DNA of 64,000 nt from an uncultured Bacteroidales bacterium. GTDB taxonomy: Bacteria > Bacteroidota > Bacteroidia > Bacteroidales > Paludibacteraceae. The notes beneath the pieces are model-generated. The model was not told the DNA's origin. It made no database searches and saw only the letters and a program-made list of their open reading frames with translations. The stretch is from the NCBI GenBank assembly GCA_902766045.1, contig CACXCA010000058.1, forward strand, positions 48,414 to 112,413, written 5' to 3'. Both the position numbers and the translations under genes were made by a program. Shown one piece after another: positions 25,901 to 34,213 of this stretch. The stretch's first letter is position 1; the number at the start of each line of letters is the position of its first letter.

Positions 25901-28892
25901 TTATTCGTATGACACAATCAATCATAGACTAGTAACCCGTCCAGCTACCAAAAAGGATTATCCGAAATTAACTTATCGGAATTATCGAAACGATTTGAGA
26001 GATGAATTACAGACGTTAGAACGTGTCTTGAGAGGGGAAGAGATGATAAAGAAGAAAAATGTTCCAGAGAAGCATATTTATGAGTATGCTTTATTACGGG
26101 ATTATCCGCTAGAGAAGGAGTCTGGTAATTTTCTGGATATTCGATCCGATAAACAAATCTATCGTTGCGTGTTGGTTCCGTATGAAAATGGAATTCCTGC
26201 GGTGATATCTAGCTCTTGGCCGAAGAACGTTCGGCGATTCAATGGTATTAAAGCGGGTCTATACCGTGTCTATTTGGTGAATGAGGATACCACCTGTTAT
26301 CGTTTGGACTCAGTAAGAGTTGAGTCAAACAGTTCTTTCTATGTCAAATTTGATAGAGAAAAGGATTCTGTTACGACTGATTCGTTCGCTTGTCAGTTGA
26401 GACGTCATCTTTTCTATACCAATGAACAGGAGGAAAATCGTGACCTGGCGGAGAGACGGTTGTGCGTATTCCTTTGGACCAACGATCCTATTCCGTCCAT
26501 GACTTTGCTTGATTCAATCGCAAAGAGTGGAGGATACGGCGTTCCAATATGGGAAGTCGGTCCTTTTAAGAAGCAAGATCTCACAGGTTCTGTATCTGTT
26601 GTATCATCCGAGTCAATTGAACAAGCCATACAAGGTCGTGTCTCAGGTGTTCAAGTCGTGGCTGGGTATAGTCAGCCAGGTAGTACCGCCACTGTGCGAG
26701 TCAGAGGTACCTCTTCGTTGTCGGGCAATTCCGAACCGCTCTATGTGGTGGATGGAAAACCTATTGTGGGAAAGTGGGATCCTAGTAGTTCGATCTTGTT
26801 GGCTGTTCATCCTTCGGACATCCTCTCGATGGAGATTTTGAAGGATGACGCAGCTACCGCCATTTACGGTAGTCGTGCGGCGAATGGTGTGATCATCATA
26901 AAAACAAGAAAAGGAAGTAAAGATTCTAATCCTTTAGATAAGATAGAGTCGATGGGTTGCACTACACTTCGTACCCACTTCTCCGACCAAGGTTTCTGGC
27001 AGCCGGCATTGACGACCGACAAGGAGGGTAAGGTGCGCTTCTCAGTTACCTTCCCAGATAATATTACCCGTTGGCAGACAATCTATTTGGCGGATGCGCC
27101 TGCCAAGAAATATATCGCTACCGGTTCAGCTGAGGGTTCCATCAAATCCTTCGTGCCACTCTCCGCCAGATTATTTCTGCCTGAGTTCTTGGTGCGCGGG
27201 GATCTCTGTCTGGCGCGTGGCAAGCTGACGAACTACACGCAAGACACGGTGCAGCTGACTAGTTCCTTCTCGGTGAACGATTCTTTGATTTCCACCCATC
27301 CGCACCATTGCGCTACCACTCTGACGGATACACTCCAACTGCGTGCCCAGGGAGATTCACTTTCCGTGGTCTATCAGTTCGTTTCGGAGAACCATTTCAA
27401 CGACGGGGAGAGACGAAAGGTGAAGATAATGCCGCAGGGCGTCGCTTGTACCGATGGACGTTTCGCCATCTTGCGGGACACGCTGCGGATGTCACTCCAG
27501 TCGGCGAAGGCGGATAGCGTGACCGTCCGGGTGATGAGTACACAGTCCGATTTGTTGCAGGATGAGGTCTCCATGCTGACAAATTATCCATACGGATGCA
27601 ACGAGCAAACCACCTCTAAGTTGATTGGTTTCATGACGGCCAACCAGAACCCGAATCTCACGAAGCATCAACGCAAAACAAACGAGAAGAAGATCGAAGA
27701 ACTTGTAAAAACTTTGAAGGAGAGACAGTCATCGAATGGACTCTGGGGTTGGTGGGCGTCAGATAAGTACAGTCACTGGATCAGCCGTTACATAGTGGAG
27801 ACACTTCAAAAATACCATATCGACTTCCCGAAGGAAAACACGCTCATAACATGTGGTAAATTAATCGAGAGGGACAAATCATCCTCCGACAAACTATTTG
27901 GTTTGACGATGCTCCATTTGTTAGGAGAGAAGTTGGATTATCAGTATCAGACCATGGTGAGTAGTTTGGATACAGTGAAGGATTTGACGCTCCAGGATAG
28001 TCTGGATCTGGCGGAACTCAAGGCGAAATGTGGCTTGCCGGTTGATTATGAATGGTTGAATAAGTACCGCGAAGAGACGATGAAGGGATCTGTCTATTAC
28101 AGGTTCAAGAATGACCGTTCTGTGTATAGCAATGAGATGATGAACACGTTGCAGGTCTATCGCATCCTACAAGCCGATTCGCTCAGGGATTCCAAAGATG
28201 AGATGCAGAAGATACGTGACTATTTCTACAACCAGAAAACACTTAGCCGCACCTCCCATTGGCGCAATACATACGAGTCGGCCATGATTCTCCGCACTTT
28301 GTCGGACGACATGAAGCAAAGTATGGGAGAGGAGAAAAAGAAAGTACGCTTCACGGGCGCTATGCAAGAGGAGATAGGCCAATTCCCTTATGAGAGGAAA
28401 GTTCCTGCGGATGGTATGCTCGACATTTCCCAGAATGGCACCTCACCCGTCTATCTATCCGTTTCATCCACCTATTGGGATTGTCCTGTCAAGGCAAAGG
28501 GAAGAGGATTCTCCATCCAAACTAGCTTCTCCGACACTGCTTTGACGGTAAGTCAGCGGGTAAAGATGAAGGTGACAGTGACGGTGGAGAAGGATGCCGA
28601 TTATGTGCTGATCCATGTGCCTATCCCTGCAGGATGCACCTATGCGAGCAAAGATCCGAGTTGGAAAAACAATGAGGTCTATAGGGAGCACTACAAGGAG
28701 CACACGAATATCTTCTGCTCAGCCCTGAACCGAGGCGTCTATGAATTCACGATAGAACTAACACCTTTCTGCCAAGGCGATTATATCCTTAATCCTGCCA
28801 AGGTGGAGCAGATGTACTTCCCTGAATTTAATGCTTGTACGGAGATGAAGAAGGTGAAGATAGGAGGGAATGTTGAATTAATTAAAAAATAG
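22944..28892 (+). CDS. Alpha-2-macroglobulin family protein with an embedded SusC-type TonB plug domain
   Basis: A 1,982-aa exported protein (signal peptide MRNFTLFLLIWVSWTTVFG; the ATG at 22944 is preferred over a TTG at 22911). Residues up to about 1200 are macroglobulin-like beta domains, with an MG2-type stretch around YKPNDTVRVKGFIYRKNRRY. At about residues 1214-1327 lies a complete SusC-type plug (IQGRVSGVQVVAGYSQPGST, EPLYVVDGKPI, ILKDDAATAIYGSRAANG). Then comes the A2M domain (FWQPALTTDKEGKVRFSVTF) with thioester motif CNEQ (Cys1552, Gln1555) and the alpha-alpha barrel. There is no TonB box or beta-barrel, so this is not a transporter. Bacterial macroglobulins trap proteases in the periplasm or at the surface; the plug's job is unknown. 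Small surface-protein genes follow closely. Confidence 0.9.
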   Translation: MRNFTLFLLIWVSWTTVFGAAPNFNTDYKSPVYVFRLTNQLTDEIHSHASAGIEVSDEVFSKIVESNMLVAQFNSNHYYFSESEMIERVDSMTPGNYLLARLEKDRINYIYHAVTPYRIAMGKDYEKLTLFLYDSLNHILPDAEVLVNGKAMPYNAATKRYEATKHYDRANVRILHRGMLSYYIVNKEAYENPTAQKSRFSKFFVTIGRVVKDPVVSVREADPVGYIGKFARLFEKISDRIDDYDGDNEDDYRGYYDEYYNYNTGEYMDLYELRREDSHRYYRVMKKCVRRDQRHNRVLSREEEEFLRDYGNMKNRKHVPKFICVPIVGQPKYKPNDTVRVKGFIYRKNRRYNRPVSLFLDSQFNDKKENYIKLKKKLYPCADGVYTYDFVLTDSLNLQLDKKYYVLFGDRKGRELSCTPFMYEDYVLHDATLEASFDQPTYYKGDSIRVKVKAKDANGLPFADALVKVTLQLEKVDSLLETRSCYSSELATQNKVTNGELELTFVFPPSVAGGNNIEFRASVTLFLPDGNVVEKVLMKHYFSEKHDVVISLNRDSLLAVAQYNGKDTVGRASIFVEDAFGNRVHLADTMLPCTMRVEPSYAAYSFKTAHASAYEKIPSSASLVSVQWHTSGDSLFPVISNALHLPMVCYVIEDGELIFTGSDKELPAYYPWDKEKSYILKSNVLWAGQVMEFSDIVRVPSKWQLHIAVDEPSVIVPGMSCEMEVQVTDVDGKPVKGADVTAYAINSQFNKKSPNFNWTSTYQDIPMVDYYKKNMSNDGTYLNGSNLLSWKKISAIDTIAAYSIRYPARDAIYRYSYYPEDSLTQISPLIYSNGSRRDIDIAYIDDVPCFIMSGKTSFSFAITPNEYHRIRLRTKSAEYTIDSVKVEANKRTILSLDVNTTSPLVKREERPDHLTKKELEQLKPYILLLEQYKLLVREDGTLIDFNVSRIYKKGRGRCYYAGPILDSVRWISDSFDVKMKVDHNLVYSYDTINHRLVTRPATKKDYPKLTYRNYRNDLRDELQTLERVLRGEEMIKKKNVPEKHIYEYALLRDYPLEKESGNFLDIRSDKQIYRCVLVPYENGIPAVISSSWPKNVRRFNGIKAGLYRVYLVNEDTTCYRLDSVRVESNSSFYVKFDREKDSVTTDSFACQLRRHLFYTNEQEENRDLAERRLCVFLWTNDPIPSMTLLDSIAKSGGYGVPIWEVGPFKKQDLTGSVSVVSSESIEQAIQGRVSGVQVVAGYSQPGSTATVRVRGTSSLSGNSEPLYVVDGKPIVGKWDPSSSILLAVHPSDILSMEILKDDAATAIYGSRAANGVIIIKTRKGSKDSNPLDKIESMGCTTLRTHFSDQGFWQPALTTDKEGKVRFSVTFPDNITRWQTIYLADAPAKKYIATGSAEGSIKSFVPLSARLFLPEFLVRGDLCLARGKLTNYTQDTVQLTSSFSVNDSLISTHPHHCATTLTDTLQLRAQGDSLSVVYQFVSENHFNDGERRKVKIMPQGVACTDGRFAILRDTLRMSLQSAKADSVTVRVMSTQSDLLQDEVSMLTNYPYGCNEQTTSKLIGFMTANQNPNLTKHQRKTNEKKIEELVKTLKERQSSNGLWGWWASDKYSHWISRYIVETLQKYHIDFPKENTLITCGKLIERDKSSSDKLFGLTMLHLLGEKLDYQYQTMVSSLDTVKDLTLQDSLDLAELKAKCGLPVDYEWLNKYREETMKGSVYYRFKNDRSVYSNEMMNTLQVYRILQADSLRDSKDEMQKIRDYFYNQKTLSRTSHWRNTYESAMILRTLSDDMKQSMGEEKKKVRFTGAMQEEIGQFPYERKVPADGMLDISQNGTSPVYLSVSSTYWDCPVKAKGRGFSIQTSFSDTALTVSQRVKMKVTVTVEKDADYVLIHVPIPAGCTYASKDPSWKNNEVYREHYKEHTNIFCSALNRGVYEFTIELTPFCQGDYILNPAKVEQMYFPEFNACTEMKKVKIGGNVELIKK

Positions 28893-28896
28893 ATAT

Positions 28897-29493
28897 ATGA
28901 GATATTGGTTATCATTCTTACCCATCTTGATCTGTTGCAGCTGTTCTCCCAAAGAGGAAGCGCAAACCAACTCCGAGGAAGAAAGCGATACGCTTGCTGC
29001 CGTAGTGGATTCTGTTTGTGGTAGTGGTTCCCAAGTGGAAGATCAGTCTCCCAACAGGTATGAAGAAACCTCGATGTTTTTCGAAAGAATGTTGTTGCAA
29101 GATAAATGCGTTGAGGATTCCTTTTCCTTTTCGTTATATGATAAGGATGGAATATTGATAAGAGAGTTGAAATATGTGGGTGCTGTTAAATGTTGCCAGA
29201 CGGAATATGATGTAATACTAGAAAACAATAGCTTTGGTAAAATGGAGGAGTCCTTACATGGTAATCAAAGATTGACTATTTATCGTGATGGTGAAAGGTT
29301 GGGACAGTATTACGGTGGAATGTATGGAGAATTTAATTTCAAAGTGATTGATTGTGGAATAGAAGTGTTGGGAAAATATACTGACACAATTAGCCTTGCG
29401 GAAGGAATCCCCAAAGAAGTATTTGTAAGGTATTCTATGTATGAAGAGGGTCGGTTTTTAGGTGATTTCTTATATTTTAGGTATTTTAGGTAA
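28897..29493 (+). CDS. Putative lipoprotein, 198 aa
   Basis: MRYWLSFLPILICCSCSPKEE is a lipoprotein signal with clustered cysteines (Cys13, 14 and 16); Cys16 after CCS is the likely lipidation site. A Glu/Ser/Asp spacer follows, then a beta-rich domain of unknown family (DRNGELGQYYGG-like turns, KVIDCGIEVLGKYTDTI). It starts 4 bases after the macroglobulin stop, so it is cotranscribed and may act beside it at the cell envelope. No catalytic motif is seen. Confidence 0.65.
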   Translation: MRYWLSFLPILICCSCSPKEEAQTNSEEESDTLAAVVDSVCGSGSQVEDQSPNRYEETSMFFERMLLQDKCVEDSFSFSLYDKDGILIRELKYVGAVKCCQTEYDVILENNSFGKMEESLHGNQRLTIYRDGERLGQYYGGMYGEFNFKVIDCGIEVLGKYTDTISLAEGIPKEVFVRYSMYEEGRFLGDFLYFRYFR

Positions 29494-29512
29494 TTGTTTT
29501 CTGAAAATGTAA

Positions 29513-30925
29513 ATGAGAAGATTGATATACATATTGCTTTTTCTTGCTTTTTCGTTTCAATCCTATGCTGTGGATTTCCATGGGGAAACGCACATCTACA
29601 AGAATGCGAAATCGAAGGTCAGAACCTATTATGGCGCGGATAGTCTGTTGGGGCTAGAAGATGTGAAGGGCACAAAACTGACGCCTGCCATCTATACCGA
29701 AATGGGGGAGGAAACGAGGGATGGTATGATCATGGTGGAGGTGGATGATAGCCTCTACGGATTGATAGATTTTAAAGGGAAGACTCTTTTGCCCCCTGTT
29801 TATAGTTTTATCGACAGAGAATTGTTTTGGGGACATCTGACTGTTGAAAAAGATGGAAAACGATGGGGATTGATGTACAATAGGAAAACAGAGTCGTTTG
29901 ATGAGGTTCCTATTCGAGAAGATGCCCAAAAATCACCGATACTCTATTCGCTGAAAAAACAGTACGAGCAGGTAGAAATCGTTCGTAATCATGCAAATAT
30001 GGAGCCTGCTGCAGGAGGCTTCTCTGAATTCGGTTATGCTAACGTGATTGACGCTTTCGATTCCGAAGGTTGGGGGATAGGGCCATGTAAAGACACTCTC
30101 GCATACCAGGTGAAAAAAGAGAATAAATATTATATCATTTCGATTGATGGTCAGAAAATTATTACGGAAGGTCAAGTATTCCACGGTGATCGGAACTATA
30201 CCGATAGCATCCATTTTGTGTATAATGAAGATACGCTTGTGGTTGTAGATTTTAGAAAACAGGAGGTCATTGATAAAATAACGTTTGATAGTAATCAGAA
30301 AGGGAAGAGTACTTATGTGACAGTAACCAATATGAAAGGAGAAAAGTACACGTTTGAGTCTCCTGAATATTCGCAGGTAAAGAACGTTCGTTGTTCAGAC
30401 CATGTCCTTTTTCATGATAAATTCTATTGGGAATATATAATTGGTGAGTACAAGAGAACTAAGAAAAAGGGAGTCATTAAACTTTGTTTGAGCAGCGACA
30501 AATCTACGCCTTCTGGTGTGGTAGCTAAAATCATCGTTCCTGTTAAATATGAGGAGATAGAAAGGCTAGGGGATGCCCAGTTCTATTTTTATGATGTATA
30601 TACGGAATCCTGTGTAGGCTTATATACGATGGATGGAGATCCGGTGATTCCATGTGGATCCAAGTACAATTTTTTTAGAATAGAACGTATTAAAAACTAC
30701 GATGGTTACGAAATTAAAGGTGACGTTGGCTCAGTATATGATGACTACAAAGTAGGCGTCTTTTCGCTTGAAGGGAAACGCATGATCATTCCTTGTGAGT
30801 ACAAAAAAATTGATTTGGTTGAGATGGATGGAGCCAACTATTTTAAGGCTAAGTCAGACGACAACCAATACGTCTATTTTACCCTCACGGGAGAGAAGGT
30901 GTCACACTTAAAGGAAGATAAATAA
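29513..30925 (+). CDS. Secreted WG-repeat protein, 470 aa
   Basis: Signal peptide MRRLIYILLFLAFSFQSYA is followed by divergent WG-type repeats: SLYGLIDFKGKTLLPPVYSF, RWGLMYNRKTE, GLYTMDGDPVIPCG and VGVFSLEGKRMIIPCEYKKI. WG repeats form beta-propeller-like or solenoid scaffolds; no enzymatic function is known. The central region (about residues 140-300) is less regular. It is 19 bases after the lipoprotein gene, so part of the same probable operon. Confidence 0.7.
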   Translation: MRRLIYILLFLAFSFQSYAVDFHGETHIYKNAKSKVRTYYGADSLLGLEDVKGTKLTPAIYTEMGEETRDGMIMVEVDDSLYGLIDFKGKTLLPPVYSFIDRELFWGHLTVEKDGKRWGLMYNRKTESFDEVPIREDAQKSPILYSLKKQYEQVEIVRNHANMEPAAGGFSEFGYANVIDAFDSEGWGIGPCKDTLAYQVKKENKYYIISIDGQKIITEGQVFHGDRNYTDSIHFVYNEDTLVVVDFRKQEVIDKITFDSNQKGKSTYVTVTNMKGEKYTFESPEYSQVKNVRCSDHVLFHDKFYWEYIIGEYKRTKKKGVIKLCLSSDKSTPSGVVAKIIVPVKYEEIERLGDAQFYFYDVYTESCVGLYTMDGDPVIPCGSKYNFFRIERIKNYDGYEIKGDVGSVYDDYKVGVFSLEGKRMIIPCEYKKIDLVEMDGANYFKAKSDDNQYVYFTLTGEKVSHLKEDK

Positions 30926-30944
30926 TGGATAAGCTGAAAAGAGG

Positions 30945-31238
30945 ATGAAAAAGTGTTTTTTTATTACAACATCAATTCGCATACTCTTAATTCTAATGGA
31001 GGTCGTGCTAAAATACTTGGGGGTTGGGCATGAGGACACGAGGGATTTTTGGTGTGCGGTGTTCATCCTTTGGTTGGTTGCGCATAGTTTGTGGATGTTG
31101 ATACTGGTTGGCGTATTACGACTTTTTTCTGTTCCTGAGCAATGGAAAAACCGTATTTTTTTTATTTTTGATGTGATTGTTCCGCTGTTACTTGTATTAG
31201 TGGTGTTGTTTGAAGGTTTAATTGTTAGTAGGTTATGA
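30945..31238 (+). CDS. Small membrane protein, 97 aa
   Basis: Three hydrophobic segments (about residues 3-25, 35-58 and 72-95) with short basic loops. No recognisable family. It begins 19 bases after the WG-repeat gene, and its stop overlaps the start of the next small gene (ATGA), indicating translational coupling within the macroglobulin operon. Confidence 0.55.
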   Translation: MKKCFFITTSIRILLILMEVVLKYLGVGHEDTRDFWCAVFILWLVAHSLWMLILVGVLRLFSVPEQWKNRIFFIFDVIVPLLLVLVVLFEGLIVSRL

Positions 31239-31363
31239 AAAGACTTGAAATATTTATTGCTTTTTTATTGATCATCACAAAAGCCTATGCAGAGCCGATA
31301 GAAATGGATGGTTCTGATATAACATGGGAATTCAAATGCTCGTTTAAGATTGTTGAATACTGA
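31235..31363 (+). pseudogene. 42-codon secreted fragment, probably truncated gene
   Basis: ATGA overlap with the preceding gene. It encodes a convincing signal peptide (MKRLEIFIAFLLIITKAYA) followed by only 23 residues before TGA. It could be a real micro-protein, but the abrupt end and following non-coding bases suggest the 5' remnant of a longer exported protein gene. Confidence 0.45.
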
Positions 31364-31390
31364 TATTGCAGGGGAACTGGGAAATAGGAA

Positions 31391-32281
31391 TTATATTCCA
31401 GCTCCATCTGTAAATTGCATGGTGATAGCCTTCCTTTGAACAATCTTAGAACATGGTTCTATGCTTTCGGTAACCCAGATGTTTCCTCCGATGACTGTAT
31501 CATGTCCGATGGTGATTCTTCCCAATATGGTAGCGTTAGAATAAATGGTAACATTATCCTCTATAATCGGGTGTCTTGGTGTATTTTGGGGTGTACCGTT
31601 TTCATCGTAGGTGAAGTGTTTTGCTCCCAGTGTGACACCCTGATAAAGGGTGACATGGTTGCCGATGATACAAGTACCACCGATGACCACACCTGTACCA
31701 TGGTCGATACAGAAGTACTCTCCAATTTTAGCACTTGGGTGGATGTCGATACCTGTTTTAGAGTGGGCCATCTCTGTAAGGATACGAGGAAGGACCGGCA
31801 CATCCAGTTCCACTAATCTGTGAGCAATACGATAATGAATCATCACCTGCACGATAGGGTAGCAGTAGATGATTTCTTCGTAGGCTGTCACTGCAGGATC
31901 CGAGTGAAACATGGCATCTATATCTGTATATAGCTTGTGTTTGATATTGGGTATGTCATCGATGAAGTTGTTGACAATTTGCTCGGCCTCTTTTTTAGAT
32001 ATTTCTTGGTTATTAAATGTCTTGAATGCCAACATAATCTGTTTTGTCAGCAGTCTATAAAGTTCGTCTATGCAGATTCCTATGTGATAATATCGTATGT
32101 TTGTGGTCTCCCCTTTGGTTTCGAAGTAGCCTGGGAAGATGATTTGTTTAATCAACTCTACAATATGAGTAATGACTTCGATAGAAGGTAACTCGTCTGT
32201 ATTATAACTTGTTTTTTTCTCCTCTTCTGATATCTTACTTAGTTGATTGACAACACGATCTATTATCTCCTCTTTATTCAT
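31391..32281 (-). CDS. cysE: Serine O-acetyltransferase
   Basis: A 296-aa enzyme that acetylates L-serine with acetyl-CoA, the first step of cysteine synthesis (cytoplasm). The C-terminal left-handed beta-helix has the SAT signature: GIDIHPSAKIGEYFCIDHG, VVIGGTCIIGNHVTLYQGV and PRHPIIEDNVTIYSNATILG. The N-terminal helical domain contains AYEEIIYCYPIVQVMIHYRI. I use the ATG at 32281; a TTG at 32290 would add three residues. It stands alone between the macroglobulin operon (convergent) and the asnB terminator. Confidence 0.93.
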   Translation of the reverse strand: MNKEEIIDRVVNQLSKISEEEKKTSYNTDELPSIEVITHIVELIKQIIFPGYFETKGETTNIRYYHIGICIDELYRLLTKQIMLAFKTFNNQEISKKEAEQIVNNFIDDIPNIKHKLYTDIDAMFHSDPAVTAYEEIIYCYPIVQVMIHYRIAHRLVELDVPVLPRILTEMAHSKTGIDIHPSAKIGEYFCIDHGTGVVIGGTCIIGNHVTLYQGVTLGAKHFTYDENGTPQNTPRHPIIEDNVTIYSNATILGRITIGHDTVIGGNIWVTESIEPCSKIVQRKAITMQFTDGAGI

Positions 32282-32408
32282 TTTTCGCAATGTTATGATT
32301 TGTTATGCAAAGGAACAAAAATAAAATGAAGGATACAAGGGAATAACCTATTAAAATAGTATGAAAAACAAGGAAAGGGGGGAGGGAAGGTATTGTATAA
32401 AAAGCAAA

Positions 32409-32435
32409 GACCACACTTTATCTCAAAGTATGGTC
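32409..32435 (-). terminator. Terminator of the glutamine/glutamate operon (after asnB)
   Basis: Arms 32409-32419 and 32425-32435 pair with one G-T wobble around a 5-base loop. On the minus strand it is followed by TTTGCTTTTTATAC, 67 bases after the asnB stop. No other feature seen in 32282-32501. Confidence 0.75.
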
Positions 32436-32501
32436 CTTTATAATAGTCACAGATTTGTAGTTGAATCTAAAGATTGACCTATAGATTCTGAGAAATAGTT
32501 C

Positions 32502-34166
32502 CTAATAAGCTTGTTCATGAACATCTTTGACCGCCCGTCCGCTTGGTTCGTTCATTTTCTTCCATGCGGCATCCCATTCTAGGGCGATTGCTGTCGAGCA
32601 AGCTACAGAGGCTTCATGAGGAACACTCTTGGCAGCGGATTCGCTAGGGAAGTGTTCTTCGAAGATGCTTCTATAGTAATATTCTTCTTTGTTCAGAGGT
32701 GTGTTGATAGGGAATCTCTCTGCAGCGTGAGCCATTTGTTCATCACTCACAGCCTCTGACGTGATTTGTTTTAATGTATCAATCCAGCTGTAGCCAACGC
32801 CATCGCTGAATTGTTCTTTCTGTCTCCATGCAACACTTTCTGGCAGCATGTCGGCAAAAGCCAATCGTAAGATTTTCTTTTCAATCTCCTTACCTGGACA
32901 CATCTTAGTCTGAGGATTCAATCTCATAGCTACATCCAGAAATTCTTTATCCAAGAAAGGAACTCTTCCTTCCACGCCCCATGCAGAAAGAGCTTTGTTG
33001 GCGCGAAGACAATCGTATAAGTATAGTTTACCTAATTTACGGACAGTCTCCTCATGAAAAGCTTTTGAATCGGGTGCTTTGTGGAAGTAAAGATAACCTC
33101 CGAAAATCTCGTCGGCTCCTTCACCACTAAGAACCATCTTGATTCCCATGCTTTTGATAACACGGGCTAATAGGTACATTGGAGTGGATGCGCGGACTGT
33201 TGTAACATCGTATGTCTCGATGAAATAGATGACATCACGAACAGCATCCAATCCTTCTTGAATGGTGTAGTTTATCTCATGATGGATGGTTCCGATGTGA
33301 TTAGCCACATCACGTGCTTTAGCTAAATCCGGAGCTCCTTTTAGTCCTACAGCAAAAGAGTGAAGCTGTGGCCACCAAGCATCGTGTACATCATTTGTCT
33401 CCACACGTTTCTTGGCAAATTTCTTTGCGATGGCAGATATGATAGAGCTATCCAAACCTCCTGATAATAGTACTCCGTAAGGTACGTCGCTCATCAGTTG
33501 TCTTTTAACAGCAGCCTCTAATGCATCATGCAACGCGTTGATGTTAGCATCATTCTCCTGTACGTTCTTATATTCCTGCCAATCTCTCTTATACCACTTT
33601 TTCATCTCGCCCTCTTTGCTCCAGTAATAATGACCAGGCAAGAATGGTTCGTATGAATCACAGAAACCTTCCAATGCTTTCAATTCACTTGCACAATAGA
33701 CGGTTCCATCAGCATCCTTACCGATGTATAATGGAATGACACCGATTGGATCTCTTGCGATGAGAAACTCATCTTTCTCTTCATCGTACAATGCAAAAGC
33801 AAATATACCACTTAGATCTTCCAAGAAATTGATGCCTTTTTCTTTATAAAGAGAAAGGATGACCTCACAGTCACTACCCGTTTGGAAATCATACTTTCCT
33901 GCAAACTCTTTGCGTATTTCACGGTGATTATAAATCTCTCCGTTGACAGCAAGGATTTGTTTCTTATCAGGACTGAAAAGTGGCTGACCTCCACTTTTAG
34001 GATCTACGATTGATAGACGTTCATGGGCTAGGATAGCGCTCTTGCCCACATATATTCCGCTCCAGTCTGGACCCCTATGACGGATCTTTTGTGACATCTT
34101 AAGTGCTTTGGCACGCAATTCGGCACTTTGTTGTCTTATATCGAATATTCCTACTATTCCACACAT
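32502..34166 (-). CDS. asnB: Asparagine synthase B (glutamine-hydrolysing)
   Basis: A 554-aa enzyme converting aspartate, glutamine and ATP to asparagine. The start MCGIVGIFD exposes the catalytic Cys2 after Met removal. The glutaminase half shows RHRGPDWSG, LAHERLSIVDP and AVNGEIYNH. The synthetase half has the PP-loop VLLSGGLDSS and VLSGEGADEIFGGY. The length matches E. coli AsnB. It is the last gene of the minus-strand nitrogen operon, 47 bases after gltD and followed by a terminator. Confidence 0.96.
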   Translation of the reverse strand: MCGIVGIFDIRQQSAELRAKALKMSQKIRHRGPDWSGIYVGKSAILAHERLSIVDPKSGGQPLFSPDKKQILAVNGEIYNHREIRKEFAGKYDFQTGSDCEVILSLYKEKGINFLEDLSGIFAFALYDEEKDEFLIARDPIGVIPLYIGKDADGTVYCASELKALEGFCDSYEPFLPGHYYWSKEGEMKKWYKRDWQEYKNVQENDANINALHDALEAAVKRQLMSDVPYGVLLSGGLDSSIISAIAKKFAKKRVETNDVHDAWWPQLHSFAVGLKGAPDLAKARDVANHIGTIHHEINYTIQEGLDAVRDVIYFIETYDVTTVRASTPMYLLARVIKSMGIKMVLSGEGADEIFGGYLYFHKAPDSKAFHEETVRKLGKLYLYDCLRANKALSAWGVEGRVPFLDKEFLDVAMRLNPQTKMCPGKEIEKKILRLAFADMLPESVAWRQKEQFSDGVGYSWIDTLKQITSEAVSDEQMAHAAERFPINTPLNKEEYYYRSIFEEHFPSESAAKSVPHEASVACSTAIALEWDAAWKKMNEPSGRAVKDVHEQAY

Positions 34167-34213
34167 AATGATTGTAAATTAAGAATTGTTGAGTTGATAA
34201 ATTGTACGAAAAA

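Noticed and set aside
26585..26925. A separate susC/TonB-receptor gene or a frameshift inside the macroglobulin gene.
   Set aside because: The frame is continuous before and after the plug, and A2M sequence resumes directly, so it is an embedded domain and not a second gene.
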